A stretch of 64,000 nt of DNA. It comes from Balanoglossus misakiensis (lineage: Eukaryota; Hemichordata). The notes beneath the pieces were generated by a model that saw nothing but the letters and a program-made list of their open reading frames with translations, searched no databases and was not told where the DNA came from. Every line of letters starts with the position of its first letter. Position 1 is the first letter of the stretch. Made by a program: the position numbers and the translations under genes. The DNA is taken from NCBI GenBank assembly GCA_040954595.2, contig CM082594.2, forward strand, positions 11,036,001 through 11,100,000, given 5' to 3'. This document shows, piece by piece, positions 26,262 through 38,300 of the stretch.

Positions 26262-26338
26262 TACGTATGTTCCTTTTCACAGAATAAGGAGAGCATTTCT
26301 ATCTCGGAGGAGGCGGGAAGTCGGCATCGGGAATCAAC
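23256..26338 (+). CDS. Mucin exons 1-2: signal peptide and basic site
   Basis: Exon 1 (23256-23374) encodes [20 protein letters not shown] followed by VVES, a clear signal peptide, and ends in phase 2. A second ATG at 23271 (MNWAHV) would also give a good signal peptide. Exon 2 (26283-26338, 56 nt) enters in phase 2 and leaves in phase 1, exactly as exon 3 requires. It encodes an Arg-rich stretch with SRRRREVG, which fits the furin consensus R-X-K/R-R. The exon 2 acceptor lies directly after a (GAT)n microsatellite. Exon 1 is supported by its signal peptide and position; exon 2 rests mainly on phase agreement and splice sites, so it is less certain. Intron 1 is 2.9 kb. Confidence 0.65.
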
Positions 26339-29300
26339 GTAAGTGTCTTTGTGTTATACGACGTGAATCGTTCTTCACTATCACTTAATATATTTCTGGC
26401 TTTAAGTTCAGATAAATATTTGACTAACCCGTAGACAGTATGTACTGTTGTAGCTCAGGGTTGCATTTAAGAAGAATTAATAAATATAGTTGACGTGCTG
26501 TATTTCTTCGAATACTTTGGTCGCCAAAATAAACGATTCATTGTTTGTGAGTCGTGTTAGATTTTTTTGTCCTCCAAAGTATGGCCAGACAAGGTTCATT
26601 AGGCCATCTGGCAATGATGAGCTATCTTCAGACGAAATATGTTGACATTAGGGATGAAAAATAATTTGATACGTTAAACAGCGCACAAAGCCAGTGTCTC
26701 TCATCATTGCATCATTGGGTCTGAGTTTTTGCCCTTGAAGAATACTCCTGTATCCTTCTGAAAATTAGGGTTTACACGACTCAACCCTCTTACCGGCCAG
26801 AGGCGCGTGACAGACCAATTCTCTCACATGCAGGAAAAATGCTTCATCACAGAGAAAAAGTGCAAAGGCCACGTTCATCTCTTCACTCTGAGAATGTCGG
26901 TCGCCACGTCCGGGATTTATTTGAAACACTTGACAGTGGCCGAAGATTCATGCGCGATCAGCTGCTTCCCCGGGTACGCCGTGTCACAACAACATCCCGA
27001 GCACTCACAACTGTTCAGCACCAACCATGAATCAATCGCCAGGCTCTGAGTTCAACATCGTTCGGCCCACGCACAAGGCTTTCCACATTCAGCGATTTAT
27101 CACGTGTTTGACTTCAGATGAAAATCTAATACCACAGCCAGTCATCGGCGTTTCCCCCGCCCCCTTCCCACGACACAAGAGCAAATTTGAGATGTCTCTG
27201 CACACACTCTTCTGTCTTCAACCCCAGAATATCTCCATCAGTGTCAACCTGTTTTCAGGCAACACCCAACTTTGCTTGAAATAAAAACATTGACAGGCGC
27301 GCACAGTTTCCAAGACATAAACATGTGGACATCTACGGAGTAGACCAAGTGATGACGTCACTAGGACAACGACACCTAACAGCTACTTTGTGTTCGACTC
27401 ACTACTATTCTGCGTTGCCAGAATTATCAATGGTCTGCAAGACTTTATAGATGACCGTCTGACCGACCCTGTCAACTTACACTGTACATAACTTTGGCTG
27501 TACTCTCGGCATGTCAGAAGAAATTCAACAACAAGTTGCAGACGACACTTGTTAATAATTCAAGACGCTCGCTAACTAGTGTCAACGGCCTGTCGGGAAG
27601 TTCGCTGGAAGCCGCTGTTAAACTAATGTTTTGTTAAGAAGTTCGTGCTGGTCACGTAAATCTAAATTGTACCGTTACAAGTATACGTCAAGTTTTTTGA
27701 CAGTCTTCCATATTAACCGCACCTCATGACACGTGTGTTTAATATCGTATTTCATCTTTTTCTCTGCCAACAGAGACAGCTTCTCATTGTCCTTTGCTCC
27801 AAGCGCCGAACTTTGGTGACGTGTCGTGTACAGTATCAGAGAGCCTTGGACAAACGTAAGAATCATTCTAATTCGATTCTCTGTTGTTTTTTCTCGCGAA
27901 TTATGTAATTTTCTGATGTCGTTGGCTACCTGCCAATTACTAAATAAACGACATGTTGTTTCTAACTATATTCACTTGGAGCGACACCACATTTTCTCAC
28001 TGTAAGATTTTTTTCCATTTTCAGAAACTGCTCCGCATACTGTTCTCAAAGCTACGCACTGCCAAGTGGATATGGTGATATTGTGTATACATGTAAGCAT
28101 GAAGATCGGACGTGGGTTCCAGCATCACAAATCCCTCCATGTTCAGGTATGTCCTTTTCCCTTGCGTTTTACACATTCACATATTAAAGACCATACGCAG
28201 TAGCAACGATGGCCATGTGTCTTTGGGAAACGATACACATGGCTTCCATTACTGAACTCAAAGTGTGGTGACTGCGCATGCTTCCTCGACTAGTTTGCAT
28301 CTCGTATCTAATTGTGTATGGGCGTTGTCTTCTGCAGTGAAATTGTTCTTCAGAACACGATATATTTTTGCTATTTATGGACATATTGGAGGTGACCGTG
28401 TACCTTTAAAGCGACATTCCCATTTCTTGTTTTTACAGAGTGTTCCGAACCGCTTTTAGAGTCTTACGTCAGTGACGATAGTCAAATTTTTGCTTCAAGT
28501 TCTAAACTAGCTTTCCCGCCCGCGAAGGGCAGGCTACACTCCTTTGGGGGATGGAGCGCCAATGCCAACAACCCTGGCGAGTACTGGGCCGTCGATTTTG
28601 GTGACGTCAGATTTGTGACGGGGGTCATCACGCAAGGTCGCAGTGACACTGAGGAATGGGTTGAAACTTTCCATTTATATTTCTCTCGGGAATACCCGGA
28701 TGGAGAATATGAAATCTATATGACGGAAGACGGTAGTATAAAGGTATTGTTTCTTTTGCTTTCATTTTGTCACGACCGCTGTTAATGAAACTGTGTGTGT
28801 TCACCAATGCTGTCAATACAACAACCATTGATACTTCATTAATATTTTTTTTAATTTACATGGTTTATATGATATACGACTAACTACGTTTCTCCACTCC
28901 ACTCGCAGGTTTTCCAAGGGAATATGAATCATTACGGAGAATCAGAAAGTTTCCTCATAGCTCCAGTTGAAGCCCGCTCGGCGAAGATAGAACCCATGTC
29001 ATGGCACGTACAGATCAGCATGAGGGTGGAGTTCCTGGGATGTCCAGTGGGTGAGTGAATCCCCTGAATATCAGGGTTAGGGTAGGGGGAGGGCAATGAC
29101 TTGTTAGAAGTTTGTTATGTACAGTGTAATTAAAGAGTATTGCATGAAAGTTTAAGTTTAAGTCGTACGAACAGAATGTCAGCTTTCTGCGCTGATTGTT
29201 CCACAAAATTCTACTCTGCTGAAACCTTACAATTTTTTTTTTCTTTTCTCTGTCACAGGCGTGGCGGACTTCTGTCTAGTCAACAACTGTCAGAACGGAG

Positions 29301-32300
29301 CACAGTGTGTGAACAACGCAGAAGCCAAGACGTATGAATGTGTCTGCGCACTTGGCTTTACAGGCCAATATTGCGAGGAAGGTTCGTCCATGTTATATGC
29401 AATCAGACATGAACCTTCTTTTGAATGATGGTTTTAACAGTTTGGGCGTCCTAATTAATAGTGTTTGCATCTTTTTGTATACATGCGAGTAACACATAAA
29501 CATTCATGGGCACATATATACATGTAGTAAGACAAACAGATTACAAATGCGTTACTTTTGTTCTTCATGCAGAAATCCCGGACACACAATATGATCATCT
29601 TTTACATTTCCCCTCAATTTCTCTCTTCAGCATTGTGTGCACTACCCCAAGCCCCAAGTAACGGCTCATTCAGCTGCATGTCACAAAATGGCGACTACGT
29701 TTGTCGCTTGCAGTGTGCGGAGGATTTTGACTTCTCGTCACCAGTGGCAGAAAGTTACTCTTGCGACGTTCAGACCAAGACATGGATACCAGAGCTGCCG
29801 TCCGTCGAGTGTGTTGGTATGTTGCACGCCACCCTTTTTTTACGCAAGGAGACCTAACCTTATTTGACACTGTATTACGCAGTTACCGATCGCGTCGATG
29901 TTTAACTTACAGGCAGATTCTTAGCCAAACAGATCATCAAAGGAGCAGGGAAATGTAAAGTTCCGAAGACTAAACTCTTTTCTGTTGTATTCCCTTTCCA
30001 GTGAAAACGCCACCAACGGTTGGGGTATACGTGCCAATCGAGACACCAGAGTCGTTGCTAGTCGGACAAGGTAGGATCTATTTAACATTTGATACATAAT
30101 GCCCCAACTTTGCACATTGTCGCTAATTTTAAGGCAGTTGATTCCGGACATAATGGGGTTTGGTCAATAGACGTGAGTGGTCATCATGTAGGATAATGCA
30201 AATATTGATACATTTTCTTCTGTCGACAGCTGATGGTTACTGTCTGACCTGGGGTCAATCTCACTATCGCACCTTCGATGGCGTGGTGTACGATTTCCGC
30301 AGCGCGTGCAGTTTCCTATTGGCCGGCGACTGTGTTGGCAACAGCTTCCGCATCCATATTCACAACGACAGAGACTGCGACAAGACGATCTCCTGTAGTC
30401 GCTCACTGACCATCTACATCGGCGAGATACAGATCGATCTCAAGCGAAGGGATGGCGGCGACTTTGCGGTCTATCGAGAGGAGACGGTGCTCTCTGTCCC
30501 CAACAGCGTGGACACTCTACAGATCGAGAAGATCTCTAAGTACCTCTATGTCCGCAGTGTGCTGGGCTTCTCATTGAAGTGGGATGGCATGGAGTCTGTC
30601 TCAGTTGCCGTGGACGCACAGATGCTTGGCAACACGTGCGGACTTTGCGGGAAGTACAACAACGACCCGAGTGACGACTTCACAGACGCCAGCGGCAATC
30701 TGCTCGACAACATGCCCATTTTCGCGAACAGTTACCGAAGAGATGATCCAGACGGTAAGTTTTGATATTTTCTTAATAAAACGCCCTCATACAACATACA
30801 AGCACCGTTGCACAGTTAGTATCACATGGAAGTAATTCTTTCACAGTGGTCCAAAATAAGTTTTACGACATGGAATGGTAATAGCCATGACTTGTTGACT
30901 TCAAGCGTCCCCAGGGTGTTCTGCACTTTTTACGAGTCGAGTGATGAGAAACACGGGTGGCCTTCTCCGGACACATGAACTCTAACTATCTAAATGTAAC
31001 TGTTCATCACTCGCGCTTTGACCTCAAGTTCAAGTCCATGCGGCCTCACCTCAGAGATATCAAATCAGTCGGATTCTTTACTACGGGGGGAGTAACGTTC
31101 AACCGTAACAAACCCTGAAGTAATCGAGGTTGTAAGAATTCTCTGCACTGTAACAAATTCCACATGCGCAGGCGATCATTTTTTATCAGACGAGAAAAAG
31201 TGAACACTTCCTTGTCCACTCCCTGAAGCGCGCCGAGCAACCACCGGCGATGGCCAATAAAGAATCAGTTGTCAGCATGTCTGGTCTGAATAAACAATGA
31301 CCCCAGATATTATTTCTGAGGTCAAACAGGCTGCCAATAAACTTGCCACCATTTCTCTTTCGACATCCGTTTCAGTCAGCTAAATGGTTGCCACGACCAC
31401 CCACCCTCCCCTTATTATTGTGATTTATTGCATAAATTTGACCGGAGAGGTTTACTCTCGGTGAAGGTTTTACGGCCTTCGTGTTTAAAACAAAAACGGA
31501 GAACCTATCATCTTCACTTAAAGTAGTTCTTTTTATCACTTTTCATGTTCTGTGAAACTGGGTGGTATATAGAAGTAAATTCCCAGGTTCTTGAACGAAA
31601 TTAATTGCGTTCTATTTTTTCTTCATTGACAATGTTATAGTGGAGTGTCCAGTGAGTAGCCAACAAACTTACTGCAGCCTTTTCCGAGAAAATGAAGAGT
31701 ACGCCCTCTTTGTCTGTGAAGATCTCAGGGGAGACACTTTCTCTGCATGTCACGACGTAAGTTTTTTCTTCACTCTAATGATATCAGAAATCTGCCTGCT
31801 TTTAAATGTTACCACAGGGGTGAAATGACACCATCTTTGCATCGTTTACTTTTCTATGTAAATTCTCACCACCTATTGTCATCTGTATTTTGCACTGTGT
31901 GCTTAATTTTACTATGTACCCTGTCCAAATCTTATGCTCAGGTTCTCGATCATCAACCATTCTACCAAGCCTGTCTTGAAGACGTGTGTATGTGCAATGC
32001 AACACTCGAAGACTGTGAATGCAACAGTATGGCAGCGTATGCCAGGGAATGTATTCGTTATGGCGTCACAGACTTGGAGTGGCGGACTGCTGATCGGTGT
32101 CGTAAGTTCCTCTTAACAATTTCAATTTCCGCCAAAAATCAACTTGTCGTCATCGTTAAAAAAAATTATAAAAAAGATAATTAAAACCTGTAGGCAATAC
32201 ACTCAAAATAGGCCAAAACAGATTTACGCGAGTCGATGGCGCGAACAGCCACTGTACCTTTCCTTCATGCTGGCCAACAGTGTGCACGGGGAAAGACGTT

Positions 32301-35300
32301 CTTCGTCAGTGTCCGTGCTCACGCCCTCAAGTGGCCACAAGTGACTTGAAGAATGGCGTAAACGGTTACTGTAGTCGGAAGGTATAGTATCGGAGATGGC
32401 ACTGACATTAAACGTGACACTCTTTGAGAAAACTTTGAACGACAGCTGTGGATCACGAACTTGATTTGGCACCGAGAGGTCAACATGTCACGACCGCGAC
32501 CTCTTTCCGGATGAATTAAATCTAAACAACTTTTTGGTACACGACTATTTATTACATTTAGGGAGATCAACTTAACCATCTGTTTGCATACAATCCTGGA
32601 GCTGTTTGTCAGGACCGACCAGTCAGCGTTGCACTGACAGGATTGATGAATCGTTGACAAGAGCTCGTCCACGTTTATGGACACGGTCTGGATTATAGCC
32701 CACGCTGTTTGGTTTATGAAACCTAAACAGTCCCCTTATAACAAAATATAGGATTCCATGTGAGTGTAATAAATGACATGGCGTTGACCGCGTCTAATAA
32801 ACAATACCTCCGGTCAACATTACCCACATAATAATTATATTTAACCAAGTCCAATATGCGATCTTCCCATAAAGATATGTTGAGCAAATCCAGGAAAGAA
32901 AATAACATGTCATTGCTAAAATCTTTAACGTGTTTATATTTCAGCTGTTCAATGCAACAACGGTATGATTTACAAAGAGTGCGGTGACATCTGCCCCATG
33001 ACGTGCAAACGGACAGTCTATCAATGTGTGGATGACCAGTGTGTTGATGGGTGTCAGTGTCCACAGGACAAGTTGCTTCACAACGGCGCATGCGTGCCCA
33101 TTGACCAGTGCCCCTGTCAGTACAACGGCCAAGAATATAACCCCGGCTCCAATATACCAGCCATCGATAGCTGCAACACCTGGTACGTATTGCATTGATT
33201 AATTGAATACCGCATTATCTATCACTGTTGTATTCTTACCTGGGTAAGTGATAAAAAACTCACAAGTAGTATATGTCTATATGTTGGGAATACAAAACAA
33301 AATAGTCATCTTTCTTTATAAAAATATGTCGTGAATTTCCCTGCACTGACTTCGTAGTTCATTTTCATGACTGTATACATCTCGTGTCTCCCTTCTGAAT
33401 AGCACTTGCCAAGGAGGTGCGTGGGTCTGCACAGAGAACCAGTGTGGCGGTGAGTATCATAGTGAAATCTTCACAAATCATATATGTAGACTTTTTTGCC
33501 TGGTGTTGACACCAGTGCAAGTCTTCTCAAAAATTTAATCAACTTTGGTGCTTCATTTTTCTAGCGACTTGCTGGACCAGCGGTAACCTCCATTACCGGA
33601 CCTTCGATGGGCGCCATTACGATTTCACAGGAGATTGCGCCTACGTCTTCATGTCCAACTGTGATGGAACTGTGCACAACTTCAGCATTGGCATTGACAA
33701 TTCCCACTGTGTCAGGCAATTTACGGACAGCCCTTCAATTTGCGATAGGTAAGTGTCTGGATATTTGGATATCTGTTTGGAATTGAATTGGTCCCACAAC
33801 CTATATTGTCAAGAAGCTAGCAGCACTAAAGAACAGTCACATCGCCATTGGTCAACTTCTGTAATTGCTCGTGTGCAACAGCCAGCTTTAGCACACAGTG
33901 CGCTAAACTGCCCCAACCTTCAATTTCATTATCGCGAGAAGTCTATGGAAAGTTAACTCGCATCCGTGACAGAGGATAACGTTAAATGCTATGCAAAGAT
34001 GCTGTTAAACTTTTGCCTTTACTTTGCTTACACATTACACTTTTGCTTAGGTCGGTGATAATTTCAGTGGGGTTGACCCACGTTTGGTTGAAGAAAGGCC
34101 ACCAGGTTATAGTTGATGGGCACGACATCAATAGAGAGGATTTACCTCATGCTGCTCCTGGGGTTTTCATCGAACAAGTGTCGGAACAGTTCCAGCAGGT
34201 TAGTACAGCTTTTCCCGCCAATAAAAATCAACAATAACTTGTTCATGTTTAGACACAGTGATTTCACAAATGACTTGCCATACATTTACAGACTTTCATG
34301 CCCATCTGATGGAAGTCATACAAAACAACTGTTCTTGCGATTATTTTTGTCTTGACAGGTATCCTTGGACAATGGAGTGACATTATTATGGGATGGATAC
34401 ACTAAAATCTACGCACACGTAACCAGTTCCCTTTTTGATCACACGTGTGGTCTCTGTGGCACGTTCGACAACAACCAACAGGTAATGAGCTACATTAAAA
34501 CTGTTCTTGTTTAACTTTTTTTCCTTTTCATGGATGATATATAGGATGTAAGCTATATTCAAAAGGACCAAATCTTAGAAAATCTACATTTTTTTTTGGC
34601 CAGAACGACTTCTGGACCTTAGCACACGACATCGAGAAAATGCCTCGTGCATTTGGCGCCAAGTGGAGGATGGAAGGCAGCTGCAGAGACAGACTGACGG
34701 AACGACTGACCAATCCGTGCGAAGTCTTCACACAGCGGAGACACCAGGCTGCAGATTTCTGTCAGAAGCTTCGAGAAGCGCCCTTCAGCGGTAAGATGAC
34801 CTCTTGATAAAAGTGGTAGGGAAGCTAGATGCTCCACTGCTGCACACTTATAGAGACACATGTCACATGAAGTTTGAACTTTCATTCTGGTTTTCAAGGT
34901 CATCTTCACGTTAATTAAACAAATGTCCCCATGTTTGAAATTCATTTCAGACTGCCACAGTCACGTGGATGTCAACGACTTCTACCCCACGTGCATGGAC
35001 GATTTGTGTTCGACCGGTGAACAAGCGGAAAGAAGCTTTTGTGAGGTGGCAGCTTTGTATGCCATGGAGTGTGCCAACAAGGGACATGTATTACTGTGGA
35101 GGGATGCAGTTCCCGAATGCAGTAAGTGGGATTTCCGACTTATAACAGTGGAGGTGTGTGATAGTATACATGTATGTAAAAATGTACGAATGCTTTTTTT
35201 TCTCATTATTTTATAATATCTCAATAAAATCAAAAGGTATCGCACACTTTTATTGATAAATTTCTACTATTTTTTTGAACCTTAGGAGTGACCTGTACAG

Positions 35301-38300
35301 GTGACAAGGTTTATCAAGAATGTGGCTCGGCCTGCGAAACATCTTGTGCAGGGCTGGCTGCTGCTCGCACTTGTCAGGAACGATGTATCCCAGGATGCAG
35401 TTGTCCTACTGGAATGGTGGAGGACTACTATGGCAAATGTATCGCCGTTGATGATTGTCCATGTCTGTACAATGATAGAGTGTACCTACCAGGGGCAACC
35501 TTGCAGCGAGCGTGTAAGTCTTGGTAAGTGACAATGGTCAATTGCTCCAGTTAACTTTTCTCATTTCTATACGTTGTTTACTATGAAGTCATAGTAGTGT
35601 TGCGGTCATATTTATCTGTCGTCGTGTATCACATGATGACAACAGGAAAAGCCAATTTGGTGGTCAACGATTTTTGTCTGGTTTCCCCTGCAGTATCTGC
35701 CAGAGAGGAATAGTGGAGTGCCCGGACAAAGAATGTGATCCCATCGACTGTGGCGAGAATATGGAGAACGTGTTGTGCAAAAACACATGCCCACAGACCT
35801 GCGTCAACATGCACACGCCACCGAGCTGTGCTTCTGGTCCATGTGAGGCTGGTTGCCAGTGCATAGAGGGATATGTATGGGATGGTACGAAAAACTTTAC
35901 ATGCTCATTTGCTGAATCTCTTGTTGCTTTTAATACCTTAAAAAAACACAGGGAGAAGTAAAAGTTTTGTAATAGTTGATGACTTCAGAAAACAATCTAT
36001 GTATCAACTAACCAGCTAACCAAAACAAGCAAACAAACAAAGTCTCATAATCATTTCTATGCTGATAACAACCCATGGTCTATTTTTTCCGTGCAGGAGA
36101 CAAGTGCGTTCTTCCAGGAAGCTGTCCGTGTCACCATGGCGGCAAGAGCTACTCCAGTGGAGAGAAAATTAATATCGACTGCAATGTCTGGTAGGCATTG
36201 TCACCATTGTACCATCTGAATCCTAACCATTATGTCGTCACGTTTGTTGTTGGCATGTTGTTGTAATTTGTAGTTTATGCTTTGGTGATAATGCATATTT
36301 TGTGGACTGGAATATCATGATTTTTTTCAATGTCTCCATTCCAGTATTTGTAATGGCAGAACATGGGACTGTGGGTCAGACCCTTGCCCTGGCCTTTGCA
36401 CGGCGTGGGGCGAATCACATCACAAGACATTCGACGGGAAGGAGTTTGACTTCTTCGGGGAGTGCGTGTATATTTTGTCGCGCAGCACCGCAGACAACCC
36501 GCATCTGCAGTTCACGATCACCACTGAGAATATCATCTGCAGCCACGCCTCCAACGTGACATGCGCAAAGGGTATCACCTTCTCAGTGGGAACCGGAAGC
36601 AGGAGGGAGACAATTAAGCTGGAAAGGTACAATCCTGTCCACGTGCCACCTGGATCGCCGTTCGAAGTTTGGAAAGCCGGTCTCTATGTCTTCGTCAGAG
36701 CGAAGGAAGGGATCACTATCAAATGGGACAAAGGAACAAGAGTGTATGTGAAAGTGGAGCCAAAACACATGGGAATGGTAAGTCTCTATAGCTTCAGTTG
36801 GTCGATGGTGGTGGTGCTCCAAGAAAATGCCGGCAACAATACTGGTTCAAGAGATTCTTTTCCGAGACTTTTCTACAAAATGGCACCCTTATTGTGAGAG
36901 TATGCTAGAAAACTAGACCAGAACGCTCACTCTTATCATTTGTATTCTCATCATTCTTTAACTGTCGACGTAGACCTGTGAACAACAATGGGTCGTACTG
37001 CAAAGTGATGTCCTTGTTTATGTACGGACAGGTTGAGGGACTGTGTGGCAACTTCAACGGGAACCAGCTGGACGACTTCAGACAACCGAGCGGCGGCCCG
37101 CCGGCTGTCACGGCGGTGGACTTCAGCGAGAGTTGGAAGAGGCACCAGTACTGCGAGCAAACGCACAACACCGATGACGCTTGCTTCTTCGCCCCTCACC
37201 GCGGAGCCTGGGCTCGCAGACAGTGCAGTGTCATCAAGTCTGATGTCTTCGCTTCCTGTCACGGTGAAGTGCCTTGCGGGGACTACTTTGACAGATGCGT
37301 CTTTGATGCGTGTGCGTGTGACACGGGCGGAGACTGTGAATGTCTATGCACGGCCATAGCGGCCTATGCCCAGGAATGCAGTCTGAACGGCATCCATATA
37401 CGATGGCGACACCAGGAACTATGTCGTAAGTACATGTCCTAAAAGACTTTGAATTTATTATAGGCACCAATAACGAGTCTAGTAAGTGAACCCAATATCT
37501 CTTCGACAACTTCGTTTCCTCTCTGAGAGACTCTAAAGTTTCATTTTCTGTTTTCAGCCATGCAGTGCGATGGTTGTGGAAACTACGAACCGTGCACACC
37601 TGCATGCCCGCGCACCTGTGAAAACTTCTACCGCTACAACGAGGTCCAGCAGCGGTGTGATGAGCCCTGCGTGGAAGGATGCCAATGTCCAGATGATGAA
37701 GTGTACGATCCAGAAACCAACAGCTGCGTCCCACAGTCATCCTGTTATTGCATCAAGATAAACGAAGTGAAGTACTATGATGGACAGCTGATTCCCACAT
37801 GTTCAGATGCATGTCGCACATGGTAAGTAAAACAGGCACCATTTCTCTCGGAAAAGTGTATATTTACTTACGTTTAAAGGTATACGCTCATTTATGCAAA
37901 TTTAGCCGCAGTTACCATGACAAGTTGAGATTTGGCCAATAACATAGAGACGGACACGGTTTGAAAAATTGGAAACCACTCTGCATTCTATAAATGAAGT
38001 AACACATTTTGTTCTCAGCTACTGTTACAACCATACTCTTCACTGGTTTGGGCAACCATGCACAACGGCGTTTCCATCAACCGCTGTGTTCACAACTTTT
38101 CCCGGTACAACTCTTGGGGTAACAACAATGGTGGTACCAACAACTCTGCCGGCGACAACTGCAGAAATAACGAGTATTGCAGCGACTACATCGCCCCTGT
38201 CGACCATCGCGACAACTGCGACCCCACCAATTGAATTGACTAGCAAAGTACGAACAACTGAAATTCCCACTACTGAAGTTGTAACAACCCAGGCGCGAAC

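Noticed and set aside
26013-26342. Poly-Asp/Gly, poly-Met/Val and poly-His open frames
   Set aside because: They are translations of a trinucleotide microsatellite. Only the last few bases overlap a real exon.
26807-27049. Frame containing [11 protein letters not shown], like half a sushi domain
   Set aside because: The rest of the sushi cysteine and Trp pattern is missing, and flanking exons 2 and 3 already join in phase without it. It could be a decayed exon, but support is too weak.
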